Shown: piece by piece, positions 1 through 7,645 of the stretch
How the letters are laid out: each line of letters opens with the position of its first letter
Numbering within the stretch: position 1 is the first letter of the stretch
The notes under the pieces: generated by a model
Database searches by the model: none
Seen by the model: only the letters and a program-made list of their open reading frames with translations
What the model was told of the DNA's origin: nothing
Source: Adonisia turfae CCMR0081
GTDB lineage: Bacteria > Cyanobacteriota > Cyanobacteriia > Phormidesmidales > Phormidesmidaceae
DNA: 64,000 bases
Direction: 5' to 3'
NCBI RefSeq assembly: GCF_011009555.1
Contig: NZ_QXHD01000004.1
Coordinates: 908,737-972,736, forward strand
Position numbers and translations under genes: made by a program

Positions 1-51
1 AGCTTAGTACCACATATTGATGAGGCGATGATGAAGGCTGTTGGCCATTGA
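1..51 (+). CDS. possible 3' end of a gene cut by the window start
   Basis: Frame 1 is open from the first base to a TGA at 49-51 and would encode a C-terminus ending in MMKAVGH. The other two forward frames stop within 20 bases. Only 16 codons are visible, so neither the family nor even the reality of the gene can be judged. Confidence 0.3.
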   Translation, partial: SLVPHIDEAMMKAVGH

Positions 52-114
52 CTATCTCTGGAAACTTTAGGGGTGCATGCATAGACTTGGTAACTACATT
101 GCTGTTTAGAACCC

Positions 115-918
115 ATGGTAAAAAGCACGTCTATCCTCCAGTTGGCTAGTGCTGTTCTGGCCTTGTTGGTTTTTAATCCTAAACTTGTACAGACTCAATT
201 AGCGCGTATACCGTTTTCGCTGTCTGGAGCTGTTGCTCAAGCTGGATCGCTGCAGGCTCGACTGCCTGACCTCGATCAGCGATTGCTGAACGCTGTTCGC
301 AGTGGTGATATACGACAGGCAGAATTGGTGCTTAACCAAGGTGCCAATGCAGATGCTGGCAATCGTTATGAGGGGTATCCAATTGCGATCGCAACTGAAC
401 AAGGAAACCGAGCGATGGTCCAGTTGCTAGTGGCCAATGGGGCTGATGTCGATGTGGTTAGTACCGGTGGGCAAACGGCTCTGGGTAGAGCCGTTGACAT
501 GGGCAACCTTGACCTGGTCCGAATTTTAATCAACGCTGGTGCATCTCCTGACCGGCGGACTACCTATGGTGTGCCGCTGTTATACCGTGCCACTGAGATG
601 GGCAATCATGAACTGGTCAGACTGCTTTTGCAGGGGGGAGGCAATGCCAATGCTCAAGTTTCTGGCATTACCTCTTTATACAAGGCTGTCGAAATAGGAA
701 ATTTGGCAATTGCGCGATCATTGCTGGCGGGAGGTGCAGATCCAGATCAGGCGACTCCGCTATATCGAGCAGTTGAGGTGGGTAATGCAGAGTTAGTTAG
801 GCTATTGCTGAACTATGGCGCTAACCCACGCATAAGTCAGCGCGGTGTGAGTGCATTAGGCTTAGCCCGTGCCCAGGGGAACCGTGAGATCGCTACCCTG
901 TTGCGAGACGCCATGTGA
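115..918 (+). CDS. exported ankyrin-repeat protein
   Basis: This 267-residue protein has a hydrophobic N-terminus (about residues 8-28) that looks like a signal peptide or anchor. It is followed by about six ankyrin repeats from residue 55 to the end, each with the A-x2-x-G-N-x-x-x-V-x-x-L-L pattern followed by G-A-(N/D/S). Ankyrin arrays bind protein partners and have no enzymatic activity. The repeats are regular and uninterrupted. The partner is unknown, and neither neighbour (a partial gene upstream, a convergent Nudix gene downstream) suggests one. A 12-bp palindrome, GATGACGTCATC, overlaps the stop codon at 917-928. Confidence 0.85.
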   Translation: MVKSTSILQLASAVLALLVFNPKLVQTQLARIPFSLSGAVAQAGSLQARLPDLDQRLLNAVRSGDIRQAELVLNQGANADAGNRYEGYPIAIATEQGNRAMVQLLVANGADVDVVSTGGQTALGRAVDMGNLDLVRILINAGASPDRRTTYGVPLLYRATEMGNHELVRLLLQGGGNANAQVSGITSLYKAVEIGNLAIARSLLAGGADPDQATPLYRAVEVGNAELVRLLLNYGANPRISQRGVSALGLARAQGNREIATLLRDAM

Positions 919-939
919 TGACGTCATCTAGGTCGTCGC

Positions 940-1371
940 TTAATCGATGTAGGCGTGACAGTTGTTTGGAACTAAATTTAATATGCCTGAACGTACTTGA
1001 TTGATCGGTATCCAAACAGCATCGTGAGTTTTCTGGCCTTCGATGAGTTTGTACGTCTGATCTAATCGATAAAAAATAGAGTCAGCAAAATCACAACGGA
1101 ATAGCTGAATCAACTCATGGCCAGGTTTTCCGTTACAAACAAAAATATTGTCTAAGCACGTCAGATACCTGATGTTTATCAAGTCTGCCTGGATTTCTTC
1201 TTGAAATTCTCGTTTAAGGGCGTTGACACTAGTTTCGCCAAAATCGATGCCACCCCCCAGAAAACGATAGAAGGGTTTATCTTTGATGCTGTCGTAACCC
1301 TTGCTAACAAAAACATGCCCTTGATGCTGAATTAAGCCAAGGGCAATCGGTCGAATACGTGGCTTGCCCAT
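940..1371 (-). CDS. Nudix hydrolase
   Basis: This 143-residue, single-domain protein has a Nudix box at about residues 41-63 (GIDFGE, seven residues, REFQEE). It matches the consensus G-x5-E-x7-RE-U-x-EE-x-G-U except that Gln stands where the late Gly is usual. The RE and EE pairs that bind magnesium are intact. Family members hydrolyse nucleoside diphosphates linked to another moiety; the substrate cannot be read from the sequence. The gene lies on the same strand as the DUF561 and adenylate kinase genes, but a 12-bp hairpin separates it from DUF561, so it may have its own promoter. Confidence 0.85.
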   Translation of the reverse strand: MGKPRIRPIALGLIQHQGHVFVSKGYDSIKDKPFYRFLGGGIDFGETSVNALKREFQEEIQADLINIRYLTCLDNIFVCNGKPGHELIQLFRCDFADSIFYRLDQTYKLIEGQKTHDAVWIPINQVRSGILNLVPNNCHAYID

Positions 1372-1438
1372 GAAGTTTTCTGCAATGGCAGTAGTGCTGG
1401 TGCTATTGGGGTCTACCCAATCATAATCATTGCTCTAC

Positions 1439-1477
1439 CCGAGAATTAGAAAGACTCATCACCTGTCTAATTCTCGG
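1439..1477 (-). terminator. hairpin after the DUF561 gene
   Basis: A perfect 12-bp inverted repeat (1439-1450 and 1466-1477, arm CCGAGAATTAGA) with a 15-nt loop begins 17 nt past the stop of the minus-strand DUF561 gene. There is no clear U-tract, so it may be a terminator or a 3' mRNA stabiliser. Confidence 0.5.
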
Positions 1478-1493
1478 ACTTGCACATCAGAAT

Positions 1494-2243
1494 TTATACC
1501 TTTTCGATGGCACGGGTCACTGTCTGTAGAGATTCCCTCAGGCTACGAACAGCAGCAATCATAGCAATCTCATTATTCAACTTATTAACTGCTGAGCCGA
1601 CACCGACACCGGCTGCACCGGCTGCAATAGCCATGGGAGCTGTGACATCTGAAATACCTGATGCGCATAGCACAGGAATACATACAGCGCGTGAAATAGC
1701 ATGGGCTGCCGCTAGGGTTGGCGTCGCTTTCTCGATTAAGCCAATACATCCAGAATGTCTGGGTTGGCTACTGGTGCCCCCTTCAGTTTGAATAATGTCT
1801 GCTCCCTGAGCCACAAGATTTTCGGCCAGCTGTACTTGCTCATCCAGGGGCAGTGTATGAGGGACTGTGACTGACAACGTGATATGGGGCAAAAGCTCAC
1901 GAGTTTGTTGAGTGAGTCTTAAGACGTCATTGGCGCTGAAAGTTAGCCCTTGAGCATAGAAAGCATCAAAATTACCAATTTCAATAAGTGTGGCACCGGC
2001 GGCAACAGGCGCTAAAAATGCCGTTGGATCAATGGCTGAAACACAGATTGGTAAGCTAATTTGCTCACTCACCTGATGGACAAGATCAGCATCCGCTGCA
2101 ATATCAACAAATGTGGCACCTCCTTGCTGAGCGGCCTTAGCTATGGCCAAAACATTGGCTGCATCAAAGTTGGTCAAGCCACTGATAATCTTCAGCGCAT
2201 GGCCTTGAGAAAAGGCAGCATGGAGGTTGGGGTGGATAGTCAT
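1494..2243 (-). CDS. ycf23: DUF561 / Ycf23-family TIM-barrel protein
   Basis: The 249-residue product resembles the DUF561/Ycf23 family found in cyanobacteria and algal plastids. It looks like a phosphate-binding TIM barrel: repeated beta-alpha units, a conserved IQTEGGTSS segment, and a Gly/Ala-rich C-terminal phosphate-loop-like stretch (AAGAAGVGVGSAV). The function of the family is not established. I chose the ATG at 2243 (MTIHPN) over the TTG five codons upstream. It is downstream of adk on the same strand with 80 bp between, so the two may be co-transcribed. Confidence 0.8.
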   Translation of the reverse strand: MTIHPNLHAAFSQGHALKIISGLTNFDAANVLAIAKAAQQGGATFVDIAADADLVHQVSEQISLPICVSAIDPTAFLAPVAAGATLIEIGNFDAFYAQGLTFSANDVLRLTQQTRELLPHITLSVTVPHTLPLDEQVQLAENLVAQGADIIQTEGGTSSQPRHSGCIGLIEKATPTLAAAHAISRAVCIPVLCASGISDVTAPMAIAAGAAGVGVGSAVNKLNNEIAMIAAVRSLRESLQTVTRAIEKV

Positions 2244-2323
2244 AGGTGTCTCAGACAAAATCGATCAGGCTTATTGTGCCAGAGGTTGGGGGCAGGCAAC
2301 AGTAAAGAATCGAGCCTCTGCTT

Positions 2324-2872
2324 CTAGCTAATGCCTCCTAGTATCTCTCGCTTAACGTCGTCAGGTGGTTGATTGCCATCGATGCGTAGGAGTCGTTGGC
2401 GATAATCGTAGTATTCGAGCATTGGAATCGTGGTTTCGGCCAGGGTCTCAATGCGACGGCGTAGGGCTTCAGGGTTATCGTCAATAGCTGCTCGGTTTTC
2501 AGAACGTTCAATCAGAGCATGGGCAGGTAGTTCCAGCCAAATGGCATAGTTCACTTGAGTATTTAAAGTATCGAGAAAGAAGTCGAGTTCTTCCGCTTGG
2601 AAGGCGGTGCGGGGATATCCATCTAGGATCCACCCTTTGGCTGCATCTGGTTGCTGCAAGCGCTCTTTAATTAGAGCGATCATTAACTTGTCAGAAACCA
2701 GCTCTCCTTTGGCCAGAGTTTCTGAAACTTGCTGCCCCAGGGGTGAATCAGCCGCAATTTCTGCTCTGAGGGTATCTCCTGTGGAAATCCAGGGAATGCC
2801 AAAGTGCTCGCTGAGCTTTTGCGATTGAGTGCCTTTGCCTGAACCAGGACCGCCTAAAATCAATAGCCGCAT
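2324..2872 (-). CDS. adk: adenylate kinase
   Basis: Adenylate kinase interconverts ATP + AMP and 2 ADP in the cytoplasm. The P-loop GGPGSGKGTQ sits at residues 7-16, followed by the AMP-binding STGD and the GYPRT motif. The gene could be read further upstream, but the ATG at 2872 puts the P-loop at the usual place and gives 182 residues, the short cyanobacterial type. The LID is brief and lacks the zinc-type Cys residues. It is divergent from rpmI, with 161 bp between start codons. Confidence 0.93.
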   Translation of the reverse strand: MRLLILGGPGSGKGTQSQKLSEHFGIPWISTGDTLRAEIAADSPLGQQVSETLAKGELVSDKLMIALIKERLQQPDAAKGWILDGYPRTAFQAEELDFFLDTLNTQVNYAIWLELPAHALIERSENRAAIDDNPEALRRRIETLAETTIPMLEYYDYRQRLLRIDGNQPPDDVKREILGGIS

Positions 2873-3033
2873 AGATGATAAATATCCTTTTTCATATCCT
2901 CCCCGTAATAACCCTAGTCTGGGTTTGCGGAGTCGGATTGCTTTTTCCACGGATCTTAACTGGACTATTGAAGCAAGGCCTGAAGACGTAGTAAGCTATT
3001 AGACCGTGTAAAAGTTTATCCAAGTGCAAAACT

Positions 3034-3231
3034 ATGCCCAAGCTTAAAACCCGTCGGGCTGCTGCAAAGCGCTTTCGCCGTAGCGGAAGCGGTAAGATTA
3101 TGCGTCGTAAGGCGTTTAAGAACCACTTATTGCAGCATAAATCCACTGCCCGCAAGAGCCGTTTGTCTAAGAAGGCGGTTGTAGTAGATGCAGATGTACC
3201 TAACATCGAAGGCATGATGCCTTATTTGTAG
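3034..3231 (+). CDS. rpmI: 50S ribosomal protein L35
   Basis: This 65-residue, very basic protein begins with the L35 signature [14 protein letters not shown] and has the typical Gly-Ser-Gly-Lys segment. L35 is part of the large ribosomal subunit. It precedes rplT by 64 bp, the usual rpmI-rplT pair. infC, often first in this operon, is not adjacent here. Confidence 0.97.
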   Translation: MPKLKTRRAAAKRFRRSGSGKIMRRKAFKNHLLQHKSTARKSRLSKKAVVVDADVPNIEGMMPYL

Positions 3232-3295
3232 AGTTGCATGCAACGTCTCTGCAATCAATTGATTGTTTTTTGTTTTTAGCTATTAACGACCTAAT

Positions 3296-3649
3296 ATGGC
3301 ACGTGTAAAACGCGGCAATGTAGCTCGCAAGCGCCGCAAGAAAATTCTCAAGCTTGCGAAGGGTTACCGGGGTTCCCATTCTAAACTCTTCCGGACTGCA
3401 AACCAGCAGGTGATGAAGGCCCTGCGGTATGCGTATCGCGATCGTCGCAATAAGAAACGTGATTTTCGCCGGTTGTGGATTACGCGTATTAATGCAGCAG
3501 CTCGTCTCAATGGCACTACCTACAGCCGTTTGATTGGCGATCTGAAGACCGCAAACATTCAGGTAAATCGTAAGATGCTGGCTCAAATGGCTGTTCTAGA
3601 TCCAGATACCTTTACCAAGGTGGTTGAGCTAGCTGGCAAGAAAGGCTAG
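3296..3649 (+). CDS. rplT: 50S ribosomal protein L20
   Basis: This 117-residue protein is needed for early assembly of the large subunit. It starts [16 protein letters not shown] and contains the [11 protein letters not shown] block, both hallmarks of L20. Length is standard. In other bacteria L20 represses its own operon by binding leader RNA; I see no convincing L20 leader before rpmI. One base after the stop lies a 20-bp perfect palindrome. Confidence 0.97.
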   Translation: MARVKRGNVARKRRKKILKLAKGYRGSHSKLFRTANQQVMKALRYAYRDRRNKKRDFRRLWITRINAAARLNGTTYSRLIGDLKTANIQVNRKMLAQMAVLDPDTFTKVVELAGKKG

Positions 3650-3669
3650 TATCGCCACATGTGGCGATA
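3650..3669. repeat. 20-bp perfect palindrome at the rplT / binding-protein junction
   Basis: The segment TATCGCCACATGTGGCGATA is identical to its reverse complement. It begins directly after the rplT stop, and the ATG of the next gene (3659-3661) lies at its centre. In RNA the two 10-bp arms could fold into a hairpin. It could attenuate the ribosomal operon or mask the downstream start. Confidence 0.75.
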
Positions 3670-4441
3670 TATTTGGCAACATTTGCTAGGCATAAGTTTA
3701 CTGTTAGGGGCACAGATGTCTGTGCCCCTAATTGCTATATCTGCTGAATTAGCTGAGATTGAGGCTCGCGGTCGGTTAATTGTGGCAGTTAAGGATAATC
3801 GGTTCCCCTTGGGATATCGTGATGCAACAGGCGAGTTAGACGGATTTGAAATTGAGATTGCCCGTCGATTGGCACTGGATCTCCTTGGGGACGAAACAGC
3901 TGTAGAGTTTCGTTCAGTGCATAATGTCGATCGTGTCAATGTGGTGGTTAATGGTGACGTGGATATTGCGATCGCATCAATTACGGTGACCGCTCAGCGT
4001 CAGCGCATTGCTAGTTTTAGTGAACCTTATTATTTAGATGGCACTGGGTTTATCACCACATCAACCCAGATTAAGACCTTAGATGACCTCGCCCCTGGTC
4101 GTATTGCGGTGCTGGCCAATTCCAGTACCCTGGCCCATGTCCGTTATCAATTACCTGATGCCAATCTGGTGACAGTGTTGTCTTATCAAGACGCCATTGC
4201 TGAATTGGCTAGGGGGCAAGTAGATGCCTTTGCTGGAGATGTGTCGCTACTGACTGGATGGCAGCAGCAGGATAATCGCTATCGGTTGTTGGATGAAGTA
4301 ATTTCAGTGGAGCCGGTTGCGATCGCAATTCCTAAAGGGACTCAGTACAGCGACTTACGTCGAGCTATTAATGATGCTATTCGTCAATGGGATGACGAAG
4401 GTTGGTTACAAGATCGAGCTACCTACTGGGGGTTACCGTAG
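3659..4441 (+). CDS. periplasmic substrate-binding protein, amino-acid ABC type
   Basis: This 260-residue protein has an N-terminal signal peptide (about residues 8-28). The rest is a bacterial extracellular solute-binding family 3 domain: GRLIVAVKDNRFPLGYRD, ELDGFEIEIARRLA, VDIAIASITVTAQRQ and FSEPYYLDG are the standard order of family motifs. Such proteins capture polar amino acids or similar small solutes for an ABC importer. No permease or ATPase gene is adjacent, so it is an orphan that may serve a transporter elsewhere. Two inverted repeats cover the possible starts: ATG 3659 is at the centre of one, and ATG 3716 (residue 20) is at the loop of another. I prefer 3659 because it keeps the signal peptide. 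Confidence 0.85.
   Translation: MWRYIWQHLLGISLLLGAQMSVPLIAISAELAEIEARGRLIVAVKDNRFPLGYRDATGELDGFEIEIARRLALDLLGDETAVEFRSVHNVDRVNVVVNGDVDIAIASITVTAQRQRIASFSEPYYLDGTGFITTSTQIKTLDDLAPGRIAVLANSSTLAHVRYQLPDANLVTVLSYQDAIAELARGQVDAFAGDVSLLTGWQQQDNRYRLLDEVISVEPVAIAIPKGTQYSDLRRAINDAIRQWDDEGWLQDRATYWGLP
3704..3731. repeat. 13-bp perfect inverted repeat inside the signal-peptide codons
   Basis: The arms at 3704-3716 and 3719-3731 (TTAGGGGCACAGA and its complement) are separated by only two bases. The repeat lies within codons 16-25 of the binding-protein gene, and the in-frame ATG at 3716-3718 sits at its tip. Confidence 0.8.
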
Positions 4442-4499
4442 CTACCATGGGAGAATAAAAGTAGACCACTGCAGTACGCATAACTGATAGAGCGAGTTC

Positions 4500-5042
4500 A
4501 TGGAGAATAGCACCCTATTTTTGACATACCTGGGCATTCTTATTGCCCTACTAGGGCTTTCAGCCTTTTTTATAATTCGCCAGGTATTTAAGACTCGCCG
4601 TATTGAGACCACACTAGGCCGTTTACAAAAGAAGCTCACCAAAGAAAAGGGAACCGCCCAAGAGTATTACGAGCTAGGAAGTCTCTTGTTAGATAAAAAG
4701 CTTTTTTCCCAATCAGCTCTCTATTTGCAACAGGCCCTAAAGGCTTTAACAGAGGAAGAAGAAGCTGAAAATGCACCGCTAATCTATAACGCCCTAGGAT
4801 ATACCTACTTTGCTCAAGGGCAGTTTGATCTAGCGATTCGTCAGTATAAGGCAGCATTAAAAATTGCCCCAGGTTATGTAACGGCTCTCAATAACCTGGG
4901 ACATAGCTACGAGAAAAAGCAACTGACCGTTCAGGCGCTAGAAAGCTACGATCAGGCCCTTAAGGTTGAGCCTGATAACGCTACTGCGAAGCGTCGGGCA
5001 CAGTCTTTACGTAAGCGTGTAGTCATCCCAATGAAGCAGTAG
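4500..5042 (+). CDS. ycf37: TPR protein, Ycf37-like photosystem I assembly factor
   Basis: This 180-residue protein has one N-terminal membrane segment (about residues 8-27) followed by three tetratricopeptide repeats (about residues 56-160; A-L-G-Y-x-Y-F-A-Q-G and N-L-G-H-S-Y-E-K-K are typical helix A motifs). The length and architecture match Ycf37, which in cyanobacteria helps photosystem I accumulate and works at the thylakoid membrane. The assignment rests on architecture and general similarity, so another membrane-anchored TPR protein is possible. The gene stands 58 bp after the binding-protein gene and is followed by a bidirectional hairpin. Confidence 0.72.
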   Translation: MENSTLFLTYLGILIALLGLSAFFIIRQVFKTRRIETTLGRLQKKLTKEKGTAQEYYELGSLLLDKKLFSQSALYLQQALKALTEEEEAENAPLIYNALGYTYFAQGQFDLAIRQYKAALKIAPGYVTALNNLGHSYEKKQLTVQALESYDQALKVEPDNATAKRRAQSLRKRVVIPMKQ

Positions 5043-5076
5043 TCGTTTTACGTTGACACGTCTGGAGTTAAAGTTT

Positions 5077-5117
5077 TGGGGCTAACGCATGACATGACAT
5101 ATGTCTGACTAGCCCCA
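5077..5117. terminator. bidirectional hairpin between convergent genes
   Basis: Arms TGGGGCTA (5077-5084) and TAGCCCCA (5110-5117) enclose a smaller GACATATGTC palindrome. T-rich sequence flanks both sides, fitting a shared terminator for the Ycf37-like gene and the PTPS gene. Confidence 0.6.
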
Positions 5118-5171
5118 CATTTTCGACGGTATGCAGCCGTTCAGACCTACAATGCAAACCCCGGAACCCGT

Positions 5172-6059
5172 TTAGACAGCTGCTAGTTCTGGTGTCGCTG
5201 ACTGTTTTGGCGTAGTAGTTTCAGCCGTTGCTTCACAATAAACCTCAGCTGAATTATTGGGGCTCTCGATTAATTTCACCTTATGCAGGCTAGCTCCAAT
5301 TTCCTTAATAGGCCCGCGTAGTAAATCCCGAATGTGCACTGCGATATTCTCAGCTGTGGGTACTACTTCGGCAAAGTAGGGAATATCCTTATTCAAAAAC
5401 GTGTGGTCAAAGGGCTTCACCACATGGGTTTTCACGGCATTCTGAAACTCCACTAGGTCGGCAATCATGCCCGTGCGTGGGTCCATCTCCCCCTTGATTG
5501 TGACCTCCAGATGATAATTATGGCCGTGACCATTAACGCGGGCACAAAGACCATAAATTTCGCTGTTTTGCTCCAATGTAAGGGTTGGTAGAGCCAGGCG
5601 GTGGGCAGCACTGAAATGGGTGGAGATGGTCAAATAAGCTTCCATGGCGTTTCCTTTATAGTCGGCCCAGAGGGTAGAGGTTTCAAATAGTTGGACGTTG
5701 GTAATGGGTAAGTGGGGGACTAAACGCTGCCAGATGACACGGGCGATATTTTCTGTAGTTGGCAGCCCTCCCTTGGGAGTGTCAATTTGGAATTCGGGCC
5801 AAACATCATTCAAGTAGGAAAAATCAAGCTGACTAGTGACTTCACGCTTAATTACCTTTTTGACATCGGACAGATTAAGCACCATGCCATACTCATCTAA
5901 ATCGCCTTCCATAGAGACGAACAACTCATAGTTGTGGCCATGGCCTGGGGCACGGGTGCATAGACCAAACTTGGTCTGATTTTCATCGTCACTCAGTTCG
6001 GGCAGCCAGTAACGATGGCTGGCGGAAAACTGAGCCCGACGGTTGATGGTGCATTTCAT
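5172..6059 (-). CDS. fused tandem 6-pyruvoyl-tetrahydropterin synthase / QueD-family protein
   Basis: The 295-residue protein contains two complete PTPS/QueD domains head to tail, about residues 1-138 and 139-275. Each keeps the zinc ligands (FSASHR then GHGHNYE; FSAAHR then GHGHNYH) and the catalytic-type Cys (GLCTRAP, GLCARVN). The family makes 6-pyruvoyltetrahydropterin for biopterin-type cofactors or 6-carboxytetrahydropterin for queuosine. Which product is made cannot be told from sequence. No other queuosine or pterin gene is nearby. The C-terminal 20 residues are Thr/Ala-rich and probably disordered. A 9-bp hairpin lies 60-88 bp upstream of the start. Confidence 0.88.
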   Translation of the reverse strand: MKCTINRRAQFSASHRYWLPELSDDENQTKFGLCTRAPGHGHNYELFVSMEGDLDEYGMVLNLSDVKKVIKREVTSQLDFSYLNDVWPEFQIDTPKGGLPTTENIARVIWQRLVPHLPITNVQLFETSTLWADYKGNAMEAYLTISTHFSAAHRLALPTLTLEQNSEIYGLCARVNGHGHNYHLEVTIKGEMDPRTGMIADLVEFQNAVKTHVVKPFDHTFLNKDIPYFAEVVPTAENIAVHIRDLLRGPIKEIGASLHKVKLIESPNNSAEVYCEATAETTTPKQSATPELAAV

Positions 6060-6520
6060 AGCAATACCAAAAACAGCGAATCAAATATTAATTTTTGCTA
6101 AATCTTTTCCCTTAAGCATAGACCATCGTCAAGAAAATGATGGTCTAAGTATCCTATGGATACTAGTGTGTTATCTCAGGGGATGGAATTTGATACGCGG
6201 GTTGCTTTAACGTGAGCGATAGTAACTCAGGTCATGAAGTTTTGACACGATTTTATTACCTAAAAACCGTCAAATCCTGAAAAGCCTTGCAAGCTCTCCT
6301 GTTTAGGATTTCTCAGCAGAAATATCAGGAGTTGCTAATTTAAGTTGTAAACGGTAAAAATAGATACAGAACAAATCCTCGTTCATCTCCAAGAATTCGT
6401 CCCCTGTTCGACGATGAGACGGAAGTAGGGTGTCCTGTATGACTATGGTCCCATAGGTTATATTGGCCTGCCCGAAGGAACGCACGCGTAATCGGTGCTC
6501 ATTCAGGAGGAGACACACTC
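6060..6520. other. 461-bp divergent intergenic region with one hairpin
   Basis: This separates the PTPS gene (minus) from the DUF4278 gene (plus). It holds a perfect 9-bp inverted repeat, TAGACCATC at 6119-6127 and its complement at 6139-6147, which could be an operator or an RNA hairpin in the PTPS leader. An AGGAGGAG ribosome-binding site lies at 6506-6513, just before the DUF4278 start. I found no convincing gene. Confidence 0.6.
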
Positions 6521-6943
6521 ATGAAACTTACTTACCGTGGTGTCGACTATGACCACAATCCGCCTATGTTAGAGGTTTCTGAAAGCGACATTCTTTGTAA
6601 TTATCGTGGCCGTCAACATCGCTATACGTATGTGCGCCATGTTCCTTTTCCCCAGCCTAAAGCAGAGCTTACCTATCGTGGTGTAGCCTACCAGACTGAT
6701 CGTCATGGTCAGCGTCAGGTTGCAGCTCAAACTGAGACTAAGTCAGTTTTCTCGGCGTTTCAGCGCAAGCTTGCAGAGCTGACTCCTCTAATGGATGAGC
6801 GTCGTCAGTTGCTACGTGAGGCAGCTCGTAGCCATAGCGATAGTATTCACCGCTCTTTAGAGCATCGAATTGCGGTGGCCCGTGCACAAGGCAACATGAA
6901 TTTGTTACAGCAGCTGGAAGATGAACTGCGTCAAATGGCTTAA
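6521..6943 (+). CDS. DUF4278 domain protein
   Basis: This 140-residue protein carries the DUF4278 signature LTYRGVxY twice, at about residues 3-10 and 50-57, as is common in this cyanobacterial family of unknown function. The C-terminal half (about residues 75-140) is helical and charged, with arginine-rich and Gln/Leu heptad-like stretches that may form a coiled coil. A strong Shine-Dalgarno sequence (AGGAGGAG) stands 7 nt before the ATG, and a strong intrinsic terminator follows, so this is a well-expressed single-gene unit. Confidence 0.8.
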   Translation: MKLTYRGVDYDHNPPMLEVSESDILCNYRGRQHRYTYVRHVPFPQPKAELTYRGVAYQTDRHGQRQVAAQTETKSVFSAFQRKLAELTPLMDERRQLLREAARSHSDSIHRSLEHRIAVARAQGNMNLLQQLEDELRQMA

Positions 6944-6995
6944 GGGCTGTTTTTTTACCGCTTGAGTTCCCAGATTCGTGGCTAGAGTAAGTTAG

Positions 6996-7024
6996 GGAGA
7001 AGCTCCCAAAGCTTCTCCTTTTTG
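6996..7024 (+). terminator. intrinsic terminator after the DUF4278 gene
   Basis: An 8-bp stem (GGAGAAGC at 6996-7003, GCTTCTCC at 7011-7018) is followed directly by five T residues. It lies about 50 nt past the DUF4278 stop codon. Confidence 0.85.
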
Positions 7025-7097
7025 TTTGTCCCCATCATGTTTCACAATAAGTTTGGTCTGACTATCAACGGCCAAATCTTATTCGCAAAAGGGTGTT

Positions 7098-7541
7098 ATG
7101 GGACTATTTGATAAGGTTTTTGACCCGTCGCCAGAATCGCTGTCTATGAATCCAGCAGAAGCACTGGCGGCGATTTGTTTAGTTGCGATCGCTGCCGATG
7201 GATACCTTTCTGACCAAGAGAGTCGCGAAATGGACATGCTGTTAAGCCGTATGCGACTGTTCAAAAGTTACTCTACAGAGATGATGACTCGGATGAAGGA
7301 TAGATTGCTGCAGCAGCTACAGCAGCATAGTCCTAGCCGTTTAGTAGAAGCGGCTAATACCGTACTTCCAGTTGAGCTAAAACCTACAGCTTTTGCCTTA
7401 GCAACAGATCTAGTACTTGCCGATGGTAGCGTGACACCTCAAGAGCAAGCCTTCCTGGATGACCTCTATCGCATTCTGGAAATCCCCAGCGAACAAGCGC
7501 TCACCATTGTCGAAGTCATGACCATCAAAAATCGAGGATAA
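7098..7541 (+). CDS. TerB-family protein
   Basis: The 147-residue product is all-helical and shows the TerB (tellurite-resistance B-like) pattern of two repeated units, AAICLVAIAADGYLSDQE (about residues 24-41) and ALATDLVLADGSVTPQE (about 96-112). Each has an acidic, metal-binding-like A-D-G turn. TerB-like proteins are widespread in cyanobacteria and need not have anything to do with tellurite. No other ter gene is nearby. The gene precedes the CobW-like GTPase by 104 bp on the same strand. Confidence 0.78.
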   Translation: MGLFDKVFDPSPESLSMNPAEALAAICLVAIAADGYLSDQESREMDMLLSRMRLFKSYSTEMMTRMKDRLLQQLQQHSPSRLVEAANTVLPVELKPTAFALATDLVLADGSVTPQEQAFLDDLYRILEIPSEQALTIVEVMTIKNRG

Positions 7542-7645
7542 AGAGTCAGTCAAAGTTTTTACTTCAGTGAAGCCTGAACCTCATTTTCTGACAAATACGA
7601 GATAATAAACTCTGCACTAACTCCAATCGACCCCACCATTTATTC

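Noticed and set aside
6303..6518. Minus-strand frame of 71 codons before the DUF4278 gene
   Set aside because: It covers that gene's ribosome-binding site and promoter, and the peptide shows no recognisable pattern.
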